64,000 bases of DNA, from NCBI RefSeq assembly GCF_021283545.2, contig NZ_CP128540.1, positions 5,678,501-5,742,500 on the forward strand, written 5' to 3'. Of this stretch, positions 1 to 8,627 are shown one piece after another; position 1 is the first letter of the stretch, and the number at the start of each line of letters is the position of its first letter. The stretch is from Pseudomonas alloputida (GTDB lineage Bacteria; Pseudomonadota; Gammaproteobacteria; Pseudomonadales; Pseudomonadaceae). Made by a program: the position numbers and the translations under genes. The notes beneath the pieces were generated by a model. The model did not search any database. It was given only the letters and a program-made list of their open reading frames with translations, and was not told where the DNA came from.

Positions 1-1
1 G

Positions 2-1066
2 CCTCTGCGCAGCGGCCTTACCACCGGCAGCTGCGCCACCGCCACCAGCCTGGCAGCGGCCAAGCTGCTGCTCACCGGGCAGCGTAACGATGCGGTGGAC
101 ATCACCCTGCCCAAAGGCAAGGTCGTGCAGATGCGCCTGGAATTCTGCCGCCTGATCGGCGAGTGCGCCGAAGCCGGCACCCTCAAGGATGCAGGTGACG
201 ACCCGGACGTGACCCACGGTGCCCTGGTCTATAGCCAGGTGCGCCTGCTGGTGGAACCTGGCATTGGTTTTGTCGCCGGCAGCGGCGTGGGCACGGTGAC
301 CCGGCCGGGGCTGGTGCTGGCTGTGGGTGAACCGGCCATCAACCCGGTGCCTCGGCGCATGATCAGTGAACACCTGCAACACCTGGCCGACGCGTGTGGC
401 TACCTTGGCGGCTTCGAGGTCACGGTCAATGTGCAAGGTGGCGAGCAGCTGGCCCTGAAAACCATGAACCCGCGTCTGGGCATTCTCGGTGGGCTGTCGA
501 TCCTCGGCACCAGCGGCATCGTGCGGCCGTTCTCCTGCGCGGCCTACATTGCCTCGATCCACCAAGGCATCGACGTGGCCCACACCAATGGCTACACGCA
601 CATAGCCGCGTGCACCGGCAATGCCAGCGAAGACACCATGCGCCGCGTCTACGGTCTGCCGGAAATCGCCCTGATCGAAATGGGCGATTTCGTCGGCGCG
701 GTGCTCAAGCACCTGCGCAAGGTACCGGTGCCGCGCCTGACCCTGTGCGGCGGCTTCGGCAAGATCAGCAAACTGGCCGCCGGGCACATGGACCTGCACA
801 GCCGTCACTCCAGCATCGACTTGCCGCAACTGGCAGGTTGGGCCGCAGACATTGGCGCTGACGAGGCGTTGCAGGCTGCCATCAGCGGCGCCAACACCAG
901 CCAGCAAGCGCTCGCCCTGGCTCATGCGGCCGGCATTGCCCTGGGTGACGCGGTGTGTGCCCACGCCCTGGCCTTCGCCCGTAGCGTCGTGCCGGCGCAG
1001 GTGCACGTGGAAGTGTTCGCCATCGACCGCCAAGGCGGCATCGTCGGCCAGGCGGGTGTGCAATGA
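2..1066 (+). CDS. cbiD: Cobalt-precorrin-5B C1-methyltransferase CbiD (5' end outside window)
   Basis: SAM-dependent C1 methyltransferase of corrin ring synthesis in the cytoplasm. The frame is open from base 2, and the visible N-terminal part contains the family signature [13 protein letters not shown], so only a few residues plus the start lie upstream of the window; about 354 codons are present. The internal glycine-rich stretch [17 protein letters not shown] is also typical of CbiD. Its stop overlaps the start of cobK by 4 bases (ATGA), showing translational coupling in a cobalamin operon. In pseudomonads CbiD is thought to stand in for CobF in an otherwise aerobic pathway (family knowledge). 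No cobalamin riboswitch is visible because the leader is outside the window. Confidence 0.93.
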   Translation, partial: PLRSGLTTGSCATATSLAAAKLLLTGQRNDAVDITLPKGKVVQMRLEFCRLIGECAEAGTLKDAGDDPDVTHGALVYSQVRLLVEPGIGFVAGSGVGTVTRPGLVLAVGEPAINPVPRRMISEHLQHLADACGYLGGFEVTVNVQGGEQLALKTMNPRLGILGGLSILGTSGIVRPFSCAAYIASIHQGIDVAHTNGYTHIAACTGNASEDTMRRVYGLPEIALIEMGDFVGAVLKHLRKVPVPRLTLCGGFGKISKLAAGHMDLHSRHSSIDLPQLAGWAADIGADEALQAAISGANTSQQALALAHAAGIALGDAVCAHALAFARSVVPAQVHVEVFAIDRQGGIVGQAGVQ

Positions 1067-1782
1067 CTGCGCGCATCCTGTTGCTGGGAGGGGTCACTGA
1101 AGCCCTGGCGATGGCCCGCCAACTCGGGCCTCGACATGTCTACAGCCTGGCCGGTATCGGCCGCGTGCCCCAGGGCTTGCAATGCCAGGTGCGGGTCGGG
1201 GGCTATGGCGGTGTCGAGGGCCTGACCCGTTACCTGCGCGAAGCGGGCATCACCCTGCTGATCGACGCCACCCACCCCTATGCCGCGCAAATCAGCCGCA
1301 ATGCCGCCAGCGCCGCACGCAACGCCGGCATCCCGTGCTGGGCCTTGCGTCGTCCCGCCTGGCAGGCGCAAGCAGGGGACGACTGGCGAGAAGTCGAGGA
1401 TTGGGCAGGGTTGATCGAAGCACTGAAGCCGTTCCGCAGGCCACTGTTCACGCTAGGACGCGAGCCGCTGCAGCACCTGGACGAGATTCCGCCGGAGCAG
1501 TTCTGGACCTTGCGTGCGCTGGAGGCGTGCCCTGGCAACGAGCGCTGTGAAGTGATTGGCGCACGTGGGCCGTTCCATATCGAGGATGAACGGGCGTTGT
1601 TCCAGCGCCGCCACATCGATGTGCTGATCAGCAAGAACAGCGGCAGTGTGGCGACCGAGCCGAAGCTGGAAGTGGCGCGGGAGCTTGGCGTGCCGGTGCT
1701 TGTCCTGAAACGTCCGACGCTGCCGGAGGTGGACAGGGCATTCGACTCACTGACGGATCTGGCCACAGCGCTCGCCCTTTAG
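1063..1782 (+). CDS. cobK: Precorrin-6A reductase CobK/CbiJ
   Basis: NADPH-dependent reduction of precorrin-6A in cobalamin synthesis. The 239-residue length fits the family. An N-terminal Rossmann-like motif ([10 protein letters not shown]) is followed by the [11 protein letters not shown] motif (about residues 68-78) and a C-terminal ISKNSGS...[21 protein letters not shown] segment, all CobK/CbiJ hallmarks. It starts inside the cbiD stop (ATGA overlap), so both are made from one transcript. It is the last gene of the operon seen here; the next gene begins after about 130 bases and belongs to an unrelated membrane pair. Confidence 0.93.
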   Translation: MTARILLLGGVTEALAMARQLGPRHVYSLAGIGRVPQGLQCQVRVGGYGGVEGLTRYLREAGITLLIDATHPYAAQISRNAASAARNAGIPCWALRRPAWQAQAGDDWREVEDWAGLIEALKPFRRPLFTLGREPLQHLDEIPPEQFWTLRALEACPGNERCEVIGARGPFHIEDERALFQRRHIDVLISKNSGSVATEPKLEVARELGVPVLVLKRPTLPEVDRAFDSLTDLATALAL

Positions 1783-1910
1783 GCGCTGCCCTTTCACAAC
1801 ACAAAGGCACTCCTACAAGGATTTCAGACTTTTCTTCCAACCAACCCAGTGGCCCGTTGCCGATCTGCTGCCTTAAACTCGACGCCCCTCCCCCGGAAGG
1901 TTTCACCCAT

Positions 1911-2348
1911 ATGGAAATGCAATGGTGGATCTGGCTGGTCTTCGGCATTGCGCTGATCCTGCTTGAACTGGTCCTCCCGACGTTCTTCATACTCTGGTTC
2001 GGCATCGGCGCCGTGCTGGTCTCGCTTATCTCGCTCGCCGCACCCAGCCTGCAACTGGACATGCAGGTCCTGCTGTGGGTACTGCTGTCGTCGGCCACCA
2101 CCGTGCTGTGGTTCAAAGTGTTCCGGCGCAAGCAGCCGGATGTGCGCTGGACCGCCGACAGCGTGATCGGCGAAGTGGGCCTGCTGACCGCTCCCGTGTC
2201 GGAGTTCCAGAAAGGCCGCGTACGCTTCCAGAAGCCGATCCTCGGCAACGAAGAGTGGACCTGCGTCGCCGATAGCCAGATCGCCGCCGGCGAGCGGGTA
2301 CGCCTGACCGCCATCGAGGGGAACACCGCCCGCGTTATCCGGGCCTGA
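1911..2348 (+). CDS. NfeD family membrane protein
   Basis: Short NfeD-type protein of 145 residues: two to three N-terminal hydrophobic segments (about residues 4-48 and 52-70) followed by a soluble C-terminal beta-rich OB-like domain ending in AGERVRLTAIEGNTARVIRA. The ATG at 1911 was preferred over an in-frame codon at 1857 because it has GGAAGG upstream and gives a hydrophobic N-terminus directly. NfeD proteins are normally encoded next to a stomatin-like SPFH protein and act with it in membrane organisation; here the partner follows after 26 bases. The precise role is not established. Confidence 0.85.
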   Translation: MEMQWWIWLVFGIALILLELVLPTFFILWFGIGAVLVSLISLAAPSLQLDMQVLLWVLLSSATTVLWFKVFRRKQPDVRWTADSVIGEVGLLTAPVSEFQKGRVRFQKPILGNEEWTCVADSQIAAGERVRLTAIEGNTARVIRA

Positions 2349-2374
2349 ATCCGCATTAAAAGGAATTTTGCAGC

Positions 2375-3229
2375 ATGACCAGCCTCATCGTCGTCGGCGC
2401 CATCGCCCTGTTCGTCCTGATCACCGTGTTCAAGGGGGTGCGCATCGTGCCCCAGGGCGAGGAGTGGATCGTCGAACGCCTGGGTCGCTACCACAGCACC
2501 CTCAAGCCGGGCCTGAACATTGTCATCCCCTACATGGACGTGGTCGCCTACCGCCTGCCGACCAAGGACATCATCCTCGATGTGCAGCAGCAGGAAATCA
2601 TCACCAAGGACAACGCGGTAATCGTCGCCAACGCCCTGTGTTTCGCCAAGGTAGTCGACCCGCAGAAAGCCTCGTATGGTGTGCAGGACTTCTCGTTCGC
2701 CGTCACCAGCCTGACCATGACCTCGCTGCGCGCCATCGTCGGTGCAATGGACCTCGACGAGGCGCTGTCCAGCCGCGAGCAGATCAAGGCCCGCCTGCGC
2801 GATGCAATGTCCGAGCAGACCGAAGACTGGGGCGTGACCGTGCGCTCGGTGGAGATTCAAGACATCAAACCCTCGGAAAACATGCAACTGGCCATGGAAC
2901 GCCAGGCCGCGGCCGAACGTGAGCGCAAGGCCGACGTTACCCGCGCCGAAGGGGCCAAGCAGGCGGCGATCCTCGAAGCAGAGGCGCGCCTGCAGGCGGC
3001 CAGGCTGGATGCCGAGGCACAGATCAGCCTGGCCGAGGCCTCGGCGCGCTCGATTTCGCTGGTGAAGGAAGCGGTGGGCAACGAGACCGTACCGGCCATG
3101 TACCTATTGGGCGAACGCTATGTGGGCGCGATGGAGAACCTCGCGGGGAGCAGCAATGCCAAGGTGGTGGTGTTGCCGGCTGACCTGCAAGAGACCGTGC
3201 GCGGGTTGATGGGCCGCAACAAGATTTGA
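2375..3229 (+). CDS. SPFH/stomatin-like paraslipin (QmcA-type)
   Basis: Membrane-anchored SPFH protein, 284 residues. One N-terminal TM segment (about residues 2-18) precedes the SPFH core (GVRIVPQGEEWIVERLGRYHSTLKPGLN and following), and the C-terminal third is a charged coiled coil (AAERERKADVTRAEGAKQAA) that drives oligomerisation in this family. An AAAAGGA Shine-Dalgarno precedes the ATG. It forms a two-gene unit with the preceding NfeD gene, the conserved slipin-NfeD pairing. The likely role is membrane microdomain scaffolding, possibly with a protease; this is inferred from family only. It is distinct from HflC, the other SPFH protein, at the end of the window. Confidence 0.9.
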   Translation: MTSLIVVGAIALFVLITVFKGVRIVPQGEEWIVERLGRYHSTLKPGLNIVIPYMDVVAYRLPTKDIILDVQQQEIITKDNAVIVANALCFAKVVDPQKASYGVQDFSFAVTSLTMTSLRAIVGAMDLDEALSSREQIKARLRDAMSEQTEDWGVTVRSVEIQDIKPSENMQLAMERQAAAERERKADVTRAEGAKQAAILEAEARLQAARLDAEAQISLAEASARSISLVKEAVGNETVPAMYLLGERYVGAMENLAGSSNAKVVVLPADLQETVRGLMGRNKI

Positions 3230-3237
3230 GAGTGTCG

Positions 3238-3353
3238 GGGGCGCTTTGCGCCCCTATCGCGACACAAGGCCCCACAGGACAGCGCAGTATTCGAGGCTGC
3301 CGCAATTCTGTGGGAGCGGCCTTGTGTCGCGATGGGCTGCACAGCAGCCCCCA
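3238..3353. repeat. REP pair (convergent, GCGACACAAGG type)
   Basis: Two inverted copies of the P. putida-type REP with core TCGCGACACAAGGCC and its reverse complement, separated by about 40 bases, each ending in a small GC palindrome (GCGCTTTGCGC; GCTGCACAGCAGC). It lies after the SPFH gene and could act as transcription attenuator or mRNA 3' stabiliser. Confidence 0.85.
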
Positions 3354-3447
3354 TTACCAGACCACCTGCGTCACTTCACCGCACCCCGGCATTTTTACCT
3401 ATACTCCGCCGTACAATAGCCACCACGATTCCTGACCGGATCTCTCC

Positions 3448-3837
3448 ATGCCCCCACGTCGGCACATTGCCTGGATAGCCTGCCTTGCAGTGCTGTTCAA
3501 CCTGCTGGCCATGCCGCTGTCTTCTGCTGCGCCCAAGGGCACGGCCGAGCAGCTGCTGTGGGGGGCTTTCTGTTCCAGCATGGCCAACAAGGCCAACGTC
3601 GACGTTCAGGCCCTGGCCAAGATCGACCTCGGCCCGCAAAGTGACGACAGCGTCGGCATGATGAACTGCTGGTGCTGCTCCGGTGCCGTGCCGCTGCTGG
3701 CCCTGCCCGGCTACCCGCCACAGTTGCACAACCCGCCGACACTGCTCAGCGGGCTGCTGCCGCCACCTGCCAAGTACACACCCACGCCCCGCCAGCTCTG
3801 GCCTGGGCTAAACCCTCGTGCCTCTCCACTAGCCTGA
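3448..3837 (+). CDS. DUF2946 family protein, copper-module member
   Basis: Secreted or membrane-tethered small protein of 129 residues with an N-terminal hydrophobic signal-like segment (IAWIACLAVLFNLLAMPL) and a central region containing the cysteine pair MNCWCCSGA. This size and pattern fit DUF2946, small proteins repeatedly found next to copper uptake genes. It is the first gene of a run leading to a PCu(A)C chaperone, a second DUF2946 protein and a TonB-dependent copper receptor, so a role in periplasmic copper handling is inferred. The cysteines could bind copper; no enzymatic motif is visible. Confidence 0.78.
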   Translation: MPPRRHIAWIACLAVLFNLLAMPLSSAAPKGTAEQLLWGAFCSSMANKANVDVQALAKIDLGPQSDDSVGMMNCWCCSGAVPLLALPGYPPQLHNPPTLLSGLLPPPAKYTPTPRQLWPGLNPRASPLA

Positions 3838-3884
3838 GTTCATCATGCTGTCTGCCTGAACCAGAACGGAAACGGAGATTCACC

Positions 3885-4370
3885 ATGCTCAAGCACGCCC
3901 TCGTCATGGCCGCCCTGCTGCTGCCTGGCGCCTTTGCCAATGCCCACGAATACAGCGTGGGTGACCTGCACATTGCCCACCCGTGGTCGCTGCAGTTGCC
4001 ACCCAACGCGCCTAACGTCGCCGCGTATTTCGTGGTGCACAACAATGGCCAGGCTGATGACCGCCTGCTCAGCGTCGACAGCCCCATCAGCGATGACGCG
4101 CAACTTCACGAGCATGCCATGAGCGCCACTGGCGCCATGAAGATGCAACAGGTGCCCAGCGTGGTAGTGCCTGCCGGCAAGGACCTGACCTTTGCCCCCG
4201 GTGCCTACCATGTGATGCTGATGCAGCCCAAGGACCGCAGCCTGCTCAGCGACGGCAAACGCTTCCCGTTGACCCTGCACTTCGAAAAGGCCGGCGACAT
4301 CACCGTCGAAGTGGCCGTACAGAAGCAGGCGCCTGCGGACCAACCGCAAGCCCACGAACACGCGCACTGA
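3885..4370 (+). CDS. Periplasmic copper chaperone PCu(A)C family
   Basis: 161-residue exported copper chaperone. Signal peptide MLKHALVMAALLLPGAFANA, then the PCu(A)C fold with ligand pattern H...M...HVMLM: HEHAM near residue 80, MKM soon after, and YHVMLMQP about 30 residues further on. PCu(A)C proteins hand Cu(I) to cytochrome oxidase assembly factors or take it from receptors. The C-terminus is histidine-rich (HEHAH), possibly an extra copper-binding tail. The ATG at 3885 has GGAGA upstream and gives the signal peptide directly; the longer in-frame extension runs through the preceding gene. It is followed after 22 bases by a second DUF2946 gene. Confidence 0.9.
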   Translation: MLKHALVMAALLLPGAFANAHEYSVGDLHIAHPWSLQLPPNAPNVAAYFVVHNNGQADDRLLSVDSPISDDAQLHEHAMSATGAMKMQQVPSVVVPAGKDLTFAPGAYHVMLMQPKDRSLLSDGKRFPLTLHFEKAGDITVEVAVQKQAPADQPQAHEHAH

Positions 4371-4392
4371 TACCTGCTGACAGGCACGCGCC

Positions 4393-4824
4393 ATGAGCCT
4401 GCCGCGCCACAGCATCGGCCGTACCACCCGCCCTGACCTCAGGCGCGCCGGTGGCGGATGGCTGAGCCTGTTCGCCATGTGGATGATCTTCATCGGCCCG
4501 CTGATATCCCAGTCGATGCCGATGGACCACCACGCGGGCATGAACATGCCGATGGACATGCCGATGGCGGCTGCCCATCAGCATGGCGGCGACGCCCATC
4601 ACGGCCACGGCGGCGATGGCCAGTTGCATGTGATGTGGGAAAAGTGCGGTTACTGCAGCCTGTTGTTCAACTGCCCGGCCCTGCCCCAGGCCCTCAGCCC
4701 GCTCAGCGCCGGCAGCATCGCCCCCACCACCCACCTGCTTGCGCCAACGCACCAGGGCCATGCCCGGCAGGCTGTATTCCCTGGTGCGCGCAGCCGCGCC
4801 CCGCCTTCTTCGATCAACGTCTGA
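4393..4824 (+). CDS. Met/His-rich DUF2946 family protein
   Basis: 143-residue protein with an N-terminal hydrophobic segment (WLSLFAMWMIFIGPLIS) followed by a dense methionine/histidine stretch (DHHAGMNMPMDMPM, HQHGGDAHHGHGG) that looks like a Cu(I)/Cu(II) reservoir, then a KCGYCSLLFNCP cysteine motif and a low-complexity tail. It is a second DUF2946-type member of the copper module, divergent from the one at 3448. Its position directly between the PCu(A)C chaperone and the copper receptor supports periplasmic copper delivery. No catalytic motif is seen; function is inferred from composition and neighbours. Confidence 0.78.
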   Translation: MSLPRHSIGRTTRPDLRRAGGGWLSLFAMWMIFIGPLISQSMPMDHHAGMNMPMDMPMAAAHQHGGDAHHGHGGDGQLHVMWEKCGYCSLLFNCPALPQALSPLSAGSIAPTTHLLAPTHQGHARQAVFPGARSRAPPSSINV

Positions 4825-4890
4825 AACAACATTTTGCGCACGAAGCCAGGAGGCTTCGCGCTAACTCATGACTGATCGACTGGAATCATT

Positions 4891-6957
4891 ATGTCCGGCT
4901 GCACCCCTGTTTTTGCCTTGTCCCTGCGTGGGACCATCGCCGCCCTGTGCGGCTCGCTGCTCGCGCCCATGGCCCTGGCCGCCGGCCCTGGCCATGAAGA
5001 CCATGTGCACGACGCACCCGAGTTGAGCCCGACGGTGATCACCGCCGTGGCCCCGAGTTCGCCGCTGACTGTGGTCACCAACCCGAAAGACCCGCGCCAG
5101 CCAGTGCCGGCCAGCGACGGCGCCGACTACCTGAAGACCATCCCCGGCTTCTCGGCAATCCGTGCTGGCGGTACCAACGGCGACCCGGTATTGCGCGGCA
5201 TGTTCGGCTCGCGCCTGAACATCCTCACCAACGGCGGCTTGATGCTTGGAGCCTGCCCCAATCGCATGGACGCACCCACGTCCTATATCTCGCCAGAAAC
5301 CTACGACCGCCTGACCGTGATCAAAGGCCCGCAGAGCGTCATCTGGGGGCCCGGCGGCTCGGCCGGCACCATCCTCTTCGAGCGCGAACCTGAGAAATTC
5401 GGCACCCTCGGCAGCCGCGTCAACGCAAGCCTGCTGGCCGGCTCCAACGGCCGCTTCGACAAGGTGCTGGATGCCGCGGCCGGCAACAGTCAGGGCTATG
5501 CCCGCTTCGTCGGCAACCAGTCACGCTCGGACGACTACCACGACGGCAACAAAGACACCGTGCCGTCGCGCTGGGAAAAGTGGAACGGCGATGTCGCCCT
5601 CGGCTGGACACCCGACCAGGACACCTTGCTGGAACTGACTGCCGGCAAGGGTGACGGCGAAGCCCGCTACGCCGGGCGCGGCATGGACGGCTCGCAGTTC
5701 AAGCGCGAAAGCCTGGGCCTGCGCTTTGAAAAGTCCAACCTCGGCGAGGTGCTCGACAAGGTCGAGGCGCAGGTCTACTACAACTACGCCGACCATGTGA
5801 TGGACAACTACAGCCTGCGCACGCCGTCGGGTAGCGGCATGATGGGCATGCCGATGGTCAGCAACGTCGACCGCCGCACCATGGGCGCACGCATCAAAGC
5901 CACCTGGCGCTGGGCCGACGTGCAACTGATCAGCGGCATCGACGCGCAAACCAACGAACATCGCCAGCGTGGCGGTATGGGTGTGGACGCACACAAGGGC
6001 AAGGCCTGGACCAAGGACGCCGACTTCCACAACTACGGCGCCTTCAGCGAACTGACCTGGTACGTCAGCGGTGAGGACCGCTTGATTACCGGCGCCCGCC
6101 TGGACCGCGCCTCGGCGCGTGACTTCCGCACAACCAGCGCCACCGAAGGCGACACCCGTGCCGACACCTTGCCGAGCGGTTTCATCCGCTACGAGCACGA
6201 CCTGGCAGCCATTCCGGCCACCACCTACATCGGTCTCGGCCATGCCCAGCGCTTCCCCGACTACTGGGAGCTGTTTTCACCCAAGCTGGCACCACCCGGG
6301 GCAGCCAATGCCTTCGACGGCATCAAGCCAGAGAAAACCACCCAGCTCGACTTCGGCATCCAGTACCGCACCGAGCGCCTGGAGGCCTGGGCTTCGGGCT
6401 ATGTCGGGCAGATTCGCGACTACATCCTGTTCGACTACCGCACCGGCATGATGGGCATGAGCACCTCCCAGGCGCAAAACATCGACGCCCGCATCATGGG
6501 TGGCGAACTGGGCGCCGCCTACCAGCTGACTGACAACTGGAAGGCCGACGCCACGCTTGCCTACGCTTGGGGCAAGAACAGCAGTGACGGCAAGGCGCTA
6601 CCTCAAATGCCTCCCCTGGAAAGCCGCCTGGGCCTGACCTACAGCCGCGACGTGTGGAGCGTCGGCGCACTGTGGCGGCTGGTGGCGGCGCAAAACCGCA
6701 TTGCCGAAAACCAAGGGAACGTCGTCGGCAAGGACTACGACAAGAGCGCCGGCTTCGGCGTGTTCTCCCTGAACGGCGCCTACAAGGTGAACAACAACCT
6801 CAAGCTCAGCGCAGGGGTCGACAACCTGTTCGACAAAACCTACGCCGAGCACTTGAACCTGGCCGGGAACGCCGGGTTCGGCTACCCGGCTACAGATCCA
6901 CAGCCGGTCAATGAGCCAGGCAGGACCTTCTGGACCAAGGTCGACTTCAGCTTCTGA
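4891..6957 (+). CDS. oprC: TonB-dependent copper receptor OprC/NosA type
   Basis: Outer-membrane, TonB-dependent channel, 688 residues, the usual size for OprC. Signal peptide ends near LAPMALAAG, followed by the metal-binding-looking GHEDHVHD and a plug domain (GADYLKTIPGFSAIRAGGTNGDPVLRG; RLTVIKGPQSVIWGPGGSAG). The rest is the 22-strand barrel ending in a terminal phenylalanine (TKVDFSF). Methionine clusters (GSGMMGMPMV; GMMGMSTS) match the methionine-based copper selectivity reported for OprC. Copper uptake at low copper is the expected role. It follows the chaperone genes on the same strand and is followed by a PepSY membrane protein. Confidence 0.93.
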   Translation: MSGCTPVFALSLRGTIAALCGSLLAPMALAAGPGHEDHVHDAPELSPTVITAVAPSSPLTVVTNPKDPRQPVPASDGADYLKTIPGFSAIRAGGTNGDPVLRGMFGSRLNILTNGGLMLGACPNRMDAPTSYISPETYDRLTVIKGPQSVIWGPGGSAGTILFEREPEKFGTLGSRVNASLLAGSNGRFDKVLDAAAGNSQGYARFVGNQSRSDDYHDGNKDTVPSRWEKWNGDVALGWTPDQDTLLELTAGKGDGEARYAGRGMDGSQFKRESLGLRFEKSNLGEVLDKVEAQVYYNYADHVMDNYSLRTPSGSGMMGMPMVSNVDRRTMGARIKATWRWADVQLISGIDAQTNEHRQRGGMGVDAHKGKAWTKDADFHNYGAFSELTWYVSGEDRLITGARLDRASARDFRTTSATEGDTRADTLPSGFIRYEHDLAAIPATTYIGLGHAQRFPDYWELFSPKLAPPGAANAFDGIKPEKTTQLDFGIQYRTERLEAWASGYVGQIRDYILFDYRTGMMGMSTSQAQNIDARIMGGELGAAYQLTDNWKADATLAYAWGKNSSDGKALPQMPPLESRLGLTYSRDVWSVGALWRLVAAQNRIAENQGNVVGKDYDKSAGFGVFSLNGAYKVNNNLKLSAGVDNLFDKTYAEHLNLAGNAGFGYPATDPQPVNEPGRTFWTKVDFSF

Positions 6958-7013
6958 CAACAACGGGCGCAGCTTCGGTTGCGCCTTTCAGCTGGTCAAA
7001 AAAGGAGGTTCCC

Positions 7014-8381
7014 ATGAGAGGAACACGCGTCTCTTTCTATAACCTGGCCTGGCGTTGGCATTTTTATGCGGGGCTGTTCGTGGCCCCGTTCATGATCCTG
7101 TTGGCAATCACCGGGATCATCTACTTGTTCAAGCCCCAGCTCGACCCGCTGCTGTACCGCGACCTGATGGTGGTCGAGGCCGGCCAGCACCGGCAGGGCG
7201 CAGACACGATGCTGGCTGAAGTGCGCCAAGCCTACCCAAAGGGCCACATCGCCCAGTACTTGCCGCCACTGAACGCCGCGCGCAGTGCGCAGTTCGTGGT
7301 GCATGACGGCGGGCGCGAACTGAACGTGTTCGTCGACCCATACAGCGGCAAGGTCCTCGGCGAACAGGACGGCAAGCAGAACCTGCAGGCCATCGCCCGC
7401 GCCCTGCATGGCGAGCTGATGGTCGGCACGGTCGGTGACCGGCTGGTGGAACTGGCTGCGGGCTGGGGCATCGTGCTGGTGGTATCGGGCCTGTACCTGT
7501 GGTGGCCGCGCGGGCGCAGTGGCGCTGGCGTGCTTTGGCCGCGGCTGTCGGCGCGCGGCCGGCTGTTCTGGCGAGACCTGCACGCGGTAACCGGTTTCTG
7601 GGGTTCGGCCTTGCTGTTGTTGATGCTGGTCAGCGGCATGACCTGGACCGGCTTGTGGGGCAAGCAGTACGCTGATTTGTGGAACCGCTTCCCGGCAGCC
7701 ATGTGGAACGACGTGCCCAAGTCGGACCAGCAGGCGCGTGAGCTGAACAGCGCACACCGCCAGACCGTGCCCTGGGCCATGGAAAACACGCCGATGCCAC
7801 AGTCCGGTGCACACGCCGAGCACGCCGGGCACCACATGATGTCGGACATGCCCGCAGCGCCCCAGGTGAGCGTGCAGCAAGTCGAAGACATTGCCACTTC
7901 GCGTCAGGTCGAGCTGGGCTACAGCATTACCCTGCCCACCACGGCAGACGGCGTGTTCACCATTGCCGTGTTCGCCGACGACCCGCGCAACGACGCCACC
8001 CTGCATGTCGACCAATACACCGGCAAGGTTCTGGCCGATGTGCGCTGGCACGACTACAGCCCGGTTGCCCGCGCCACCGAGCTGGGGGTGATGCTGCATG
8101 AGGGCAAGATGTTCGGGGCGCTGAACCAGATCATCATCCTGCTGGTGTGCCTGATGATTCTGCTGGGTTCGGTGAGCGGGCTGGTGATGTGGTGGAAGCG
8201 CCGTCCTGAAGGCGGCCTGGGCGTACCGCCTTTGCGTCATGACCTGCCACGCTGGAAGGCGGCAGTGGCCGTGATGCTGGTGCTGGGGGTGATGTTCCCG
8301 CTGGTGGGGGTGTCGATGGTGGTGATGTGGGGGGTGGATAGTTTGGTGGTGAGGCGCCGCCGGGTCTTGGCCAGCGCTTGA
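7014..8381 (+). CDS. PepSY-associated TM family protein of the copper module
   Basis: 455-residue inner-membrane protein with about five TM segments (near residues 19-41, 147-165, 192-212, 368-388, 415-438) and PepSY-like periplasmic domains between them; PepSY_TM proteins such as PiuB commonly sit beside TonB-dependent receptors and are thought to reduce or release the imported metal. A linker near residues 260-275 is rich in His and Met (HAEHAGHHMMSDMP), consistent with copper. A strong AGGAGG Shine-Dalgarno precedes the ATG. It is the last gene of the copper run and ends just before the REP carrying the IS110 element. Confidence 0.87.
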   Translation: MRGTRVSFYNLAWRWHFYAGLFVAPFMILLAITGIIYLFKPQLDPLLYRDLMVVEAGQHRQGADTMLAEVRQAYPKGHIAQYLPPLNAARSAQFVVHDGGRELNVFVDPYSGKVLGEQDGKQNLQAIARALHGELMVGTVGDRLVELAAGWGIVLVVSGLYLWWPRGRSGAGVLWPRLSARGRLFWRDLHAVTGFWGSALLLLMLVSGMTWTGLWGKQYADLWNRFPAAMWNDVPKSDQQARELNSAHRQTVPWAMENTPMPQSGAHAEHAGHHMMSDMPAAPQVSVQQVEDIATSRQVELGYSITLPTTADGVFTIAVFADDPRNDATLHVDQYTGKVLADVRWHDYSPVARATELGVMLHEGKMFGALNQIIILLVCLMILLGSVSGLVMWWKRRPEGGLGVPPLRHDLPRWKAAVAVMLVLGVMFPLVGVSMVVMWGVDSLVVRRRRVLASA

Positions 8382-8393
8382 GCCTTGTGTTGC

Positions 8394-8424
8394 CTGTGCT
8401 GGCCTCTTCGCGGGTAAACCCGCT
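8394..8424 (+). repeat. Left half of a REP split by the IS110 element
   Basis: CCTGTGCTGGCCTCTTCGCG GGTAAACCCGCT is the first part of a P. putida REP; the expected continuation CCTACGAGGGACCGCG appears at 9741, on the far side of the insertion sequence. The break is exactly at the CT dinucleotide. Confidence 0.88.
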
Positions 8425-8439
8425 TGTATGGTAGGACTT

Positions 8440-8590
8440 GAAGGGAGGAGGAGGGCCATAACTCGCTTCTGACTGTTCGCGCAGTACAGACCGTAGGAGA
8501 AATCACCCCTCCTCCTTTCAACACCCAAGCGCCGATAAGGAATGCCTCGCGAGCAAGCGACAATAGAAGCAAGCCTGCGCCAGGGTGTGC
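8440..8590 (+). ncRNA. Candidate IS110 bridge RNA (target- and donor-binding loops)
   Basis: By eye, 8440-8451 (GAAGGGAGGAGG) pairs with 8508-8519 (CCTCCTCCTTTC, 11 of 12). Inside this stem, 8460-8467 (AACTCGCT) equals the REP left flank plus core AACCCGCT apart from one position that keeps a G.U pair, and 8492-8499 (CGTAGGAG) is the exact complement of core plus right flank CTCCTACG. Between them TCTG/CAGA and ACTG/CAGT can form a small hairpin. A second stem-loop follows: ACACCC and GCGC (8521-8532) against GCGC and GGGTGT (8577-8588), a possible donor loop. The layout matches published IS110 bridge RNAs; transcription and folding are inferred. Confidence 0.6.
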
Positions 8591-8627
8591 CCTTCAAGTC
8601 ACACTACGCTACAAGGAGCAGCTATTC

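Noticed and set aside
1..1066. Cobalamin riboswitch for the cob genes
   Set aside because: The leader of cbiD lies outside the window; nothing resembling a B12 box within it.
6996..8597. 533-codon frame on the minus strand
   Set aside because: Antisense of the PepSY gene, Gln/His-rich; crosses the IS left end.
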